NCBI RefSeq assembly: GCF_022842015.1
Contig: NZ_JALHQJ010000030.1
Location: forward strand, 1 to 36,991
Direction: 5' to 3'
Length of the DNA: 36,991 bases
Origin: Nitrosomonas sp.
GTDB lineage: Bacteria; Pseudomonadota; Gammaproteobacteria; Burkholderiales; Nitrosomonadaceae
Part shown: positions 27,316 to 35,300 of the stretch, one piece after another
How the letters are laid out: the number at the start of each line of letters is the position of its first letter
Numbering within the stretch: the first letter of the stretch is position 1
Translations under genes and position numbers: made by a program
Notes under the pieces: model-generated
What the model saw: only the letters and a program-made list of their open reading frames with translations
Database searches by the model: none
What the model was told of the DNA's origin: nothing

Positions 27316-28532
27316 TAGTGAACCACCTCTATTAATCGACTGCGAACACCTATCAATTCGTTAACAGCGGAAGCTGAAAAATGGAATGTTATGTCTGCCG
27401 CGCCAGCGTTGGTCTCAGTGCTGAACACTGCCCCAGGAGCGCCCGTACTAGCTCCCGTGCTAGATGATGTGCTGGCTCTAGTTTCCTGTGAATTTGTTGC
27501 ATTTTTGTTGTAAACCTCAACAGGAATGTGCAGAGTCGTTGCCGTGGTGATGGTGGCTGGAGTAAAGATATCGTTACCACCCAACTTGGCAATAATCGTT
27601 TTCGCAGCGCTGCCAGAAGCAATGTAGTTAGCATCAATAATAATGCGGCTATTTGCCCTAAGCGGTGGCGTTTTTGTTGGTTTAAGTTGTGCGCTTGCAC
27701 CGAATTCAGAAATAATCGGAGCGGCAGGGGTTCCACCAGGCCAAGGAAAACTTGTCTGAATCTCGGTTGTGTTAGTGATGGTTGTTATGGGCAACAGATC
27801 ATATAACTCAAATCCGTCTGAAGCGGTGCCGATATGCAATACTGCTTTACCATCACAGGTGCCGCCGACAAGTCCGTGCGCTCCACTTGCCACCAGTTTA
27901 ACAAAACCACCGACATCACTAGCGATCCACGTTAAACCTGTGTTTGGAAACACAAGCGCATGAGTTACGTTGTCATGCTCTATCGTTACTCTTCCAACCA
28001 CGTTGTATACACTTCCATCTGACACAGCAAGGCATTTCTGCCCGGAATCGTTTCCACTTACGTTATCAAGGATAACGGTCATACCCGGATTGGAACCGGC
28101 TGGCGGCAAATTTGGATCAGAAAGATCAGCATAAGTCCTGGTTTCGGTGGTGTCGAAGTAAGTCAGAACGTAAGTTCCTGGTACAAAATTGACCCCGGAG
28201 ATATAAACAACGCCAATTTTCCAGTAAGTAGTTTTGAACTCTATCGAAACTATCTGGAAAAGGGCACGTTTATTTCCAACGCTTTGCTCAAAAAATAATC
28301 TGCCGCCAACTTCGTATGCACCGAAGTCATCCGTCATGTCGTATCCATCACTGGTAGTGGCATTGAAGTACATAAAATTGGTGCCGCTAACATCGGCATC
28401 ACTCAATCTGAAATATCCTCCACCCGGATTCTGGTCCGCTGTGTTGACGCTGTAGATAAATGGCGGTCCTGCTTTCGGTCCGGTTGGCCCCGGTATACCT
28501 TCCGCTGCTGGTATATTTATAAATCTAGGCAT
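27315..28532 (-). CDS. Large phage tail-associated beta-rich protein with collagen-like start
   Basis: A 405-residue protein with a short collagen-like opening (IPGPTGPKAGPP, about residues 13-24), then beta-rich repeats (FELYDLLPITTITNTTEIQT, SRIIIDANYIASGSAAKTIIAKLGGNDIF) and a Ser/Thr/Ala-rich tract at about 345-370. The C-terminal FHFSASAVNELIGVRSRLIEVVH resembles beta-sandwich fibre heads. By position and composition it is a fibre, spike or fibre-head protein. It overlaps the hydrolase-like gene as TAATG. No family recognised with certainty. Confidence 0.7.
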   Translation of the reverse strand: MPRFINIPAAEGIPGPTGPKAGPPFIYSVNTADQNPGGGYFRLSDADVSGTNFMYFNATTSDGYDMTDDFGAYEVGGRLFFEQSVGNKRALFQIVSIEFKTTYWKIGVVYISGVNFVPGTYVLTYFDTTETRTYADLSDPNLPPAGSNPGMTVILDNVSGNDSGQKCLAVSDGSVYNVVGRVTIEHDNVTHALVFPNTGLTWIASDVGGFVKLVASGAHGLVGGTCDGKAVLHIGTASDGFELYDLLPITTITNTTEIQTSFPWPGGTPAAPIISEFGASAQLKPTKTPPLRANSRIIIDANYIASGSAAKTIIAKLGGNDIFTPATITTATTLHIPVEVYNKNATNSQETRASTSSSTGASTGAPGAVFSTETNAGAADITFHFSASAVNELIGVRSRLIEVVH

Positions 28533-28570
28533 GTTTTGATCCCGAATTAGTTATTGATAGAACGAAGCTC

Positions 28571-28867
28571 TTATTGAGAAACCTTGTGGATATGGATCAC
28601 ACCTTCAGTTCCATCTGAAACAAATCCGATTTTGCGGTCCTTTCTAACCCGGACGGTTGCGGTCTGATTTGCCGGTACCAGGTAGCCTTTCTTGTTGCTG
28701 TAGGTTAGTGCGCTCACATCCTCAGCAACCATTAAAGCGAAAGGCACGGTGCCGATCACGTCATAAAACCCACACGGGAGCGCATTCGTAGCACCTGGGG
28801 TTGATGAAAGTGATGGCAATCCGGCAACTTCTTCATTTCCTTCAATATCGAGGTAATCAGTAGGCAT
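28571..28867 (-). CDS. Small phage protein, unknown
   Basis: A 98-residue predicted beta-rich protein: DYLDIEGNEEVAGLPSLSS, LVPANQTATVRVRKDRKIGFV, HIHKVSQ. Position 38 bp upstream of the 405-residue protein in the same direction suggests a structural role in the tail tip. No family recognised. Confidence 0.6.
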   Translation of the reverse strand: MPTDYLDIEGNEEVAGLPSLSSTPGATNALPCGFYDVIGTVPFALMVAEDVSALTYSNKKGYLVPANQTATVRVRKDRKIGFVSDGTEGVIHIHKVSQ

Positions 28868-28897
28868 GATTCGTCCTTAATTTAAGCTATAAAATGA

Positions 28898-29191
28898 TTA
28901 CAAACCCGGAACCTGAATGCCTTGACCGGCAACTTCTATTACCAAATCAACTCGATCAGGGGGTGTTTGCACGCTGTATAAATTGACTGATCCGTCAGGA
29001 ATGGACTGCAGCACCGGCACATCAACACGAAGTTTTTGCAGCACAGCCTCTGGCTCACCGCTCGATAGAGGGTTTTGCAAGAGAGACTTGATGTCCTGGC
29101 CGTAATCCGAACCAAGATAGCCATTGACCGGGGTCTTTAGCCAGTGCGAAACCATGTCTTGAATGTTGTTGCCGGTAATGATAGTAGCCAT
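28898..29191 (-). CDS. Small baseplate protein, possibly gp25/W-like
   Basis: A 97-residue protein. The segment VNGYLGSDYGQDIKSLLQNPLSS-(gap)-VLQKLRVDVPVLQ and a final beta pair VDLVIEVAGQGIQV resemble the shape of short gp25/gpW baseplate wedge proteins that precede J, but the lysozyme-like core motif is not clear. First gene of the tail run seen in the window (in transcription order), which fits W or a gp25 homologue. The ATG is directly preceded by a 6-bp-arm inverted repeat (GCATCA...TGATGC, 29194-29212 region) and has no obvious ribosome site, so a later ATG at codon 13 is possible. Confidence 0.6.
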   Translation of the reverse strand: MATIITGNNIQDMVSHWLKTPVNGYLGSDYGQDIKSLLQNPLSSGEPEAVLQKLRVDVPVLQSIPDGSVNLYSVQTPPDRVDLVIEVAGQGIQVPGL

Positions 29192-29682
29192 GCATCAATA
29201 TTAATGATGCTGGATACTGGATTTTGGGGAGTTTTCCTGAAATTGAGGGCTGTTGAAATACCATTTTATGAAAACAAGTTCAGTTGATTACAAATATCTA
29301 ATTTAATTGTCCTTCGTTTACATAAGATAAACGGTGTTTATCACCTTTGGGGCGGTTGCTTCAACAAACAGTAAAGTCCCATAAGTTGCGGTGTTATGAC
29401 AGAATTCAAACATCATTGATGTTCCGATGTAAGCGTTGGAAACTGATGCAATAAAATATTTCACAATAACCATGTTTCATCAATAATTAAAAACTTTCAA
29501 TGCTGTTTGCATGAATTTGTTGATAAACATATTAACCAACAAAAACACTTGACTCTTTAGCTTGTTACAAAATTTACGACAACATATTCAAATACTGAAT
29601 GTTAAAATTAAGTATAACCTCCTTGCATTCATTTATAGTAAAAGCGAATCCCGCATAACAATTTAATAAAAATCAAGAAAAT
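29192..29682. other. AT-rich divergent region between phage genes and the potassium-uptake pair
   Basis: 491 bp without an annotated gene. It holds a 51-codon minus-strand frame (separate entry), an inverted repeat GATAAAC/GTTTATC at 29326-29342 with a 3-nt loop, and TTTGTTG/CAACAAA at 29516-29522 and 29537-29543. A -35-like TTGACT at about 29550 and a TATAAC about 60 bp before ktrA could promote ktrA but are not at canonical spacing. No attachment-site copy was seen. Confidence 0.5.
29318..29473 (-). CDS. Possible 51-residue phage microprotein or gene remnant
   Basis: A minus-strand frame starting ATG at 29473 and ending TAA at 29318. The product opens MVIVKYFIASVSNAYIGTSM and ends FVEATAPKVINTVYLM, with normal-looking composition. 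No clear Shine-Dalgarno sequence. It has the same orientation as the tail genes and lies 126 bp upstream of the first one, so it may be a small phage gene or the stub of a longer one broken when the potassium genes came in. Confidence 0.35.
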   Translation of the reverse strand: MVIVKYFIASVSNAYIGTSMMFEFCHNTATYGTLLFVEATAPKVINTVYLM

Positions 29683-30348
29683 ATGAAAAAGCAACTTAGG
29701 CAATTCACAGTAGTTGGATTGGGTAGGTTTGGTTCAGCAGCTTCACTAGAACTGATGAGATTTGGTCATGCAGTTATTGGGATTGACATTAATGCAAAAA
29801 TTGTAAACAAGCTGGCGGATCAATTAACCCTCGCAGCAATAGCAGATGCTACTGATGAGAATGCCCTCAAAGAATTAAATATCGCCAATTGTGATGCAGC
29901 TATCGTGGCAATTGGCGAAAATCTGGAGGCCAGTATACTTTGCGTGCTGTTGCTAAAAAACTTGGGTGTTAACGAGATTTGGGCCAAAGCTACTTCAAAG
30001 CCGCACCACACTATTCTCTCCAGAATAGGTGTTTCACGAATTGTACATCCTGAAGAAGAAATGGGCATGAAAGTAGCACAATCACTGAATTATCCAATGG
30101 TTAACAACTACATGCCTATTGATTTTAATTTGTATGTTGTTGAGATAAAAATAACTGAGAAATGTCACAATATTTCTATAAAAAACTTATTAAAAGATGT
30201 ACGTGATCCTATTAATCCATTATTAGTAGTGCGGAGAAAAGTAGAGATGATCAAATCTTTAGAACCGAATTTTATTTTGGAATTAAATGACTCTCTAGTG
30301 CTATCTGGCTCGCTGAATGCTCTTGCTTCAATTGCTCCAAGGTTATAG
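29683..30348 (+). CDS. Potassium uptake regulatory subunit, single-RCK KtrA/TrkA type
   Basis: A 221-residue cytoplasmic RCK protein that gates a Trk/Ktr potassium channel by binding nucleotide. The RCK-N Rossmann motif is GLGRFG (residues 12-17) with the acidic Asp35 at the end of strand 2; IADATDENALKELNI and VAIGENLEASIL are typical. An RCK-C domain follows (about 135-221). With one RCK unit it is like KtrA/KtrC, not the duplicated E. coli TrkA (about 458). It starts the two-gene plus-strand unit. It is unusually AT-rich for this window's phage region and opposite in strand to its neighbours. Confidence 0.9.
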   Translation: MKKQLRQFTVVGLGRFGSAASLELMRFGHAVIGIDINAKIVNKLADQLTLAAIADATDENALKELNIANCDAAIVAIGENLEASILCVLLLKNLGVNEIWAKATSKPHHTILSRIGVSRIVHPEEEMGMKVAQSLNYPMVNNYMPIDFNLYVVEIKITEKCHNISIKNLLKDVRDPINPLLVVRRKVEMIKSLEPNFILELNDSLVLSGSLNALASIAPRL

Positions 30349-30353
30349 CAATA

Positions 30354-31721
30354 ATGAAGCCGTGGGATCCTCATGTATTGCCTTATAAACATATCACCGC
30401 AACAAAAAAGAATTTACTTAACCTGAGTCCACCAGCAGTTTTATTTCTGGGCTTTGCGTTGCTCATCACAATAGGAGCTGCTTTATTGAAACTTCCTATC
30501 TCCTCGCACGATGAAACTAGTTGGTTGCAGTCATTTTTTACAGCAACCTCCGCAGTAACGGTTACGGGATTGGTTATACTCGATACCGGCACCCATTTCA
30601 CCGTGTTTGGACAGATTGTTATTGCGCTCCTGATCCAAGCAGGAGGTTTGGGATTTATGACTTTTGCTATTGTGGCAGCAATAAGTCTGGGTGCCAAATT
30701 AGGAATTGGTCAGCAGATGGTTGCACAAGAAGCATTTAACCAAACTAACCTGGAAAAGGTTACTTATATTGCAAAATATGTGCTGATTTATTCTCTATTT
30801 ATAGAATTAATTGGATTCATTCTGTTGGTTTTATCCTGGTTTAATGAGTTGGGTTTAAGCACAGCTATTCATCATGCTTTTTTTTATACAGTTTCTGCAT
30901 TCAATAATGCTGGTTTTGCTTTAAGCAGCAATAGCCTAACACCTTACTTTAATAACTTATCAATTAATTTAGTAATCACTGCGCTTTTTATCATTGGAGG
31001 CATAGGTTTCTTAGTTTTAATTGATATAAAAACAAAGAAAAATTGGCATACGCTGAATGTTAATACCAAAATTGTATTGTTGGGCACGTTCATTATCAAT
31101 ATGTGCGCATTCACGCTTATATGGATACTTGAAGCACAAAACCCTGCAACTCTTGGTCACTTAACCATCCCTGATCAGGCAATGGCAGCCTGGTTTCAAG
31201 CAGTAACACCCAGAACTGCGGGTTTTAATACTTTACCGATAGAAGAATTGACTCAAGCTACAACGACTCTTATGATTTTATTGATGTATATTGGCGGAGG
31301 ATCGTTAAGTACAGCCAGTGGATTAAAAATCGGCACTTTTGTGGTTTTAATAATGGCGACTTATGCCTTTTTACGGCGAAGAGACGATGTTGTAATTCTG
31401 CAGCGTACTGTACCGCCAACACAGGTTATGAAAGCACTCGCATTGACCATCGTATCAATTATTATGATATTCATCGGAATATTTATCCTGACACTTACTG
31501 AAAACGCTCAATTTATTGATATCGTTTTTGAAGTCGTATCAGCGCTTAGTACCGTTGGATTGTCCAGAGGATTAACTAACCAATTGAGTATAGCAGGTGA
31601 AATCGTTATCATCTTTTTGATGATTATTGGGCGTGTAGGGCCACTAACTTTCGCTTATTTCTTTGCTTCGCCAAAGAAAAAACATATCAAGTATGCCAGT
31701 GCTAACATACAGGTTGGTTAA
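30354..31721 (+). CDS. Potassium transporter membrane subunit, KtrB/TrkH type
   Basis: A 455-residue channel-like transporter with four pseudo-repeats. The selectivity-filter loops are visible: TVTG (69-72), NAGF in SAFNNAGFALSS, TAGF in TPRTAGFNT and TVGL in SALSTVGLSRGL. Several hydrophobic helices lie between. Length fits KtrB (about 450) rather than TrkH (about 480). It starts 5 bp after the ktrA stop, so both are one operon, probably a complete K+ or Na+-coupled K+ uptake system. It converges with the phage gene ending at 31774. It could be host-derived cargo of the prophage or a host segment between two phage segments. Confidence 0.9.
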   Translation: MKPWDPHVLPYKHITATKKNLLNLSPPAVLFLGFALLITIGAALLKLPISSHDETSWLQSFFTATSAVTVTGLVILDTGTHFTVFGQIVIALLIQAGGLGFMTFAIVAAISLGAKLGIGQQMVAQEAFNQTNLEKVTYIAKYVLIYSLFIELIGFILLVLSWFNELGLSTAIHHAFFYTVSAFNNAGFALSSNSLTPYFNNLSINLVITALFIIGGIGFLVLIDIKTKKNWHTLNVNTKIVLLGTFIINMCAFTLIWILEAQNPATLGHLTIPDQAMAAWFQAVTPRTAGFNTLPIEELTQATTTLMILLMYIGGGSLSTASGLKIGTFVVLIMATYAFLRRRDDVVILQRTVPPTQVMKALALTIVSIIMIFIGIFILTLTENAQFIDIVFEVVSALSTVGLSRGLTNQLSIAGEIVIIFLMIIGRVGPLTFAYFFASPKKKHIKYASANIQVG

Positions 31722-31773
31722 CCTTAAATTTCTATTCGCTATTATGAGCACGGCAAGTTCTCTCTGATTGTAA

Positions 31774-31977
31774 TTATTTTGTAGTGGCCCTACTTCTATC
31801 TTTCACAGCTTCTTTTGCAACGAGCAAAGCAACAACATCATAAAAAGCATTAGAAACTCCCGCTGACATTGCTTGTGCTGTTTTAGTCGTTTTGTGAATA
31901 TACACAAAGCTATGATTACTTTCGCGCGGAAGTTTCCATGTCAATATCGAAAAGCGTCCAAAATTCACCGCTTTCAC
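31774..31977 (-). CDS. Small unknown phage ORF (67 codons, GTG start)
   Basis: A minus-strand frame ending at 31774. Its last 45 residues (SNHSFVYIHKTTKT, AMSAGVSNAFYDVVALLVAKEAV) look protein-like, while the first 20 overlap the end of the preceding gene in another frame (+1). The GTG at 31977 has only a weak site, and a GTG further in is possible. It may be an independent small gene or an extension of the upstream gene through a frameshift. Confidence 0.35.
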   Translation of the reverse strand: MKAVNFGRFSILTWKLPRESNHSFVYIHKTTKTAQAMSAGVSNAFYDVVALLVAKEAVKDRSRATTK

Positions 31978-32332
31978 TGTCCAGCATGAACTGATTGCTG
32001 TGAATCATCTGTGATTTTAGATATTCAGTGCGAAATTCATCGGCCATAATCATGGTTTCGATATCAGAGTCGCCGTGATAAGCCTGTTTTATGAGTGGAT
32101 CTGACTGGTCTCCAAGATGATATCCATTTGCATTCATAACTTCCTTGAGAGCCCACCAGTAAGGACCGTAATCCCGATATCTCAGCCGGTCTTTACTCAG
32201 TCTTTCAGCAATCACGCCTAAACCGAAGGCTAACAGGTTAGAGAATCCACGGTTAGCCACCAAGCCTTTCTTGCGCTCGCGGATAATGTCGCTGATAACA
32301 TCTTTATCAAATAAATATTCAGTGAAATTCAT
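31916..32332 (-). CDS. Hypothetical phage protein downstream of the giant helicase
   Basis: A 138-residue, mostly helical protein (VISDIIRERKKGLVANRGFSNLLAFGLGVIAERL, YWWALKEVMNANGY, IETMIMADEFRTEYLKSQMI). It follows the giant helicase by 15 bp on the same strand, a spacing that implies co-expression. No family recognised; a structural or DNA-entry role is possible by neighbourhood only. Confidence 0.6.
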   Translation of the reverse strand: MNFTEYLFDKDVISDIIRERKKGLVANRGFSNLLAFGLGVIAERLSKDRLRYRDYGPYWWALKEVMNANGYHLGDQSDPLIKQAYHGDSDIETMIMADEFRTEYLKSQMIHSNQFMLDSESGEFWTLFDIDMETSARK

Positions 32333-32347
32333 TGTAAGTTTCCCTTG

Positions 32348-35300
32348 TTAGATTTTTGAGAGCGTTCCAGCCACTAAAACAAGAATGTCCGGCGCTGTAT
32401 TTGGCCTGTCAGACATTAATTTATCCCATACCGACTGATAAACATTCCAAGCCTTGTTTAACTTATCCCACTTATATCGACCGCCCCCAACCTCATCAGC
32501 CGCCTCTTTTATGTATTCCTTCCACTCCATAATGAGAGCCCATGAGGTTGTATCAATCCTGATGCCGATTATCTTGGCGCCCACCTCGTCTTGCGTGGCC
32601 GCAGTCTCATTGCCGGTCTGCTGCGGAGCATTTGCTTCCTCTAATCGCTTTATTGCCGCAGCTACAATCGCACGAAGATCGTATGGCAGATAATCGTCTG
32701 ACGGATCCTTGCTCTCGTAATCGAACCAGTAAAGAGTTTTGCGCATAAAATCACCCACCTGTTCGCGTATCTCCTGCGCTGTTCTGCCTGTATGTGCAGC
32801 CTCAAAATCATCCACGGAAATGAGGTTCTTGATAGCTGCACCAAGATTGTAGGTGGATCCATCAAAGTCATCTATTGTTAAGGTTAAATTGTTCGCAATC
32901 GCATATTCACGCATTGCTGCGATCATGCTAGAACTGTCTAAACCGTTAGTTTTAACCACCGCAAGACTTGCTGGCGTAACAAATGATCCGTATTGAATCG
33001 ACTTCACAATGCTTTTTTGCGATTCTTTTATATGCCGTCTTACGACTGTATTGTCTTTCACTATCACAAACGGGAAGTAGGGTTGCGGCAGCGCGTAGCC
33101 GTGTGTCGAGTAAGAAACCATCATTTCAACTTTTCTTCGCTGCGCTATTTCTGGAACAATATCGCTAAAACCGTTATCCAGGAACCCTTTTTCGTTAACC
33201 TCATCCTCAATACTTGCCGCGTCATTCAATACGGTATCGTAATCAGCGGAGCCGGGATAAATCAATTCTCCACCGCCCCGAACGAATTCGACTAGCGGTA
33301 TCCTACGGATGCCATTGTCACCCTTAGCACCTCTCATAGCGTAGCCTTTTGAAACGTCGAATATAGCTATGGAGCCGTCATTCTGGCGAGAGAAGGTGCC
33401 GGTAACGATAGGCTTTCCATCAACTACAAAAGCATCGCTTTCAGCCGTAACTTTGGCTATTTCAGCCGGGTAACTGCCCTTTTCACTGGCTTGACGCACG
33501 AAATTGGCCGTGGATTCATCAATCATGGACTGAGCCATATCAACTTCCATTTGCCATTCGTTCGCTATTTCACTGTCGTCAATGGACTCAACATAGAAAC
33601 TTGGATAGATTTGGCTTTTCAGCATTTCTTCCATTTTTTCATCATTCAGCCGGTTAACCCTTCTCGCGGACTGAAAGAAATCATCTATTGAAATTGCGTC
33701 CTTTTGACCGTTCTGATTTTGGCTTCGGTGCCCCTGATAAATCTTGCCCGATGCCTCTATTTGCCTTCTCATTCCACTAACCCTGGCGCTCAACTCTGAC
33801 AATATTTGCTTGTTTTTGGCAACTGCAGATTCAGTGGCTTTGGGGTTATTAATCCGGTCATTCAGTATCAGAATTTGCTTCTCGTAATTAAACACGCTAA
33901 TGATTCTGCGGATAACGAATTCAGCCGGGCTTGGGTTGTTTTGCAGGAATAATCTTTGCTTGCGTATCGTGTCGATATTGATCATCTGTTTTTCACGATT
34001 GGTGGTAGCTCTGGCTTCGGCTTCTTTGGCTGCGATGGTTTCCTGCAAGCGCTTCATTGCATCAGAGTCACCAACGGTATCAATTAACGCTTCCATTTGC
34101 TCTTTCGATAATCCGCCGGTCACGGATACCGAGCCGCCGCCGTCAATATCCATAACCTGGGCAATCCAGTCGGCCTTTTTGTTGACCATCGAACGTTTGC
34201 TGGTATCGAAGGTACCATCCGCGTCGTAGTGATAAACGTTAACGCGCTGAGTCTTGTTACCTTGTCGAACACCACGGCCATTGCGCTGCTCCAGGCTATC
34301 CGGCGTCCATCCAATTGTTAAATGATGAATGGCCTGGGTGCCTTTCTGCAGGTTAATGCCCACTTCAGCTTTTTCGTTGGCAATGACAGTGCGGTACTTA
34401 TTGCTGTCTCCATTGGCGTTAAAACCGTCCTGCACCGCAAGAATTTCATCTGGTGAGTTATTAGTTTTGCCGGTAATAATCGCAATCGCGCTTGATGGAA
34501 CCCCGGCACGCCTGGATAATAATCGCTTGATCTTGTTATGCAATGGCAGAATGTCGCAGAATATGATTTGCTTTACGATTGACGATACGCCGCCGTTCTC
34601 ATCCACACCGCGCGGGGTTGCCTGTTCATTCTGGAAGTTTTCCAGCATGGCGGCCAGTTTTGGTGGTACCGATACATCCAGGTCAAGACCTTGCTTTTCG
34701 GCCATATCTTCAAACGCGCTCTGGCTGGCCGGATCAATCGTATCGACAACAATCCTGTTTCCAGCAATGATACGAGCTCGAATCGCGATCTTCAGCAATT
34801 CATAATTGTCGCCCGAAGAGTCTTTAATGATCTTTTTGCCAATAATTGCGCTTTCTTCAGTCATTGGACCAGGCCGCGCACGCTCTTCCGATATTTTCCT
34901 GGCGTTGAATGTATCAATAACCGCCTTCGCTTTATCGGCCTGGGACTGAATAAAGGTATAGAAGGTTGCACGCTGATCAAGTTCTGGATCGGCAATCAGC
35001 ATGGTCATTTTGTTGATCAGATTGAATGGATGCCCGATCAGGTCAATGTCCTCACCGAAGTGCCTGGAAACTTCGGCAAAAGCATCCTTGTTGCCCCTGT
35101 TAGGAACTTTTTCAGTTAACTCGTCAATTGCATAACGAAATGCTGATTTGTACAGTTTCAACCGGCTGACAATATCGCCGGTCAAAGTTACCTGAGAGGC
35201 TTTATCTTCGCGGTCAGGCACCACAATTTGTTCGCCCACATCATCCGCATTTTTGATCGATGCGGTTTCATCAATAGCTTTTCTTAACACTTCAACGTTA

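Noticed and set aside
34329..34805. 158-codon plus-strand frame antisense to the giant helicase
   Set aside because: Opposite an intact helicase domain; composition reflects the antisense of that domain.
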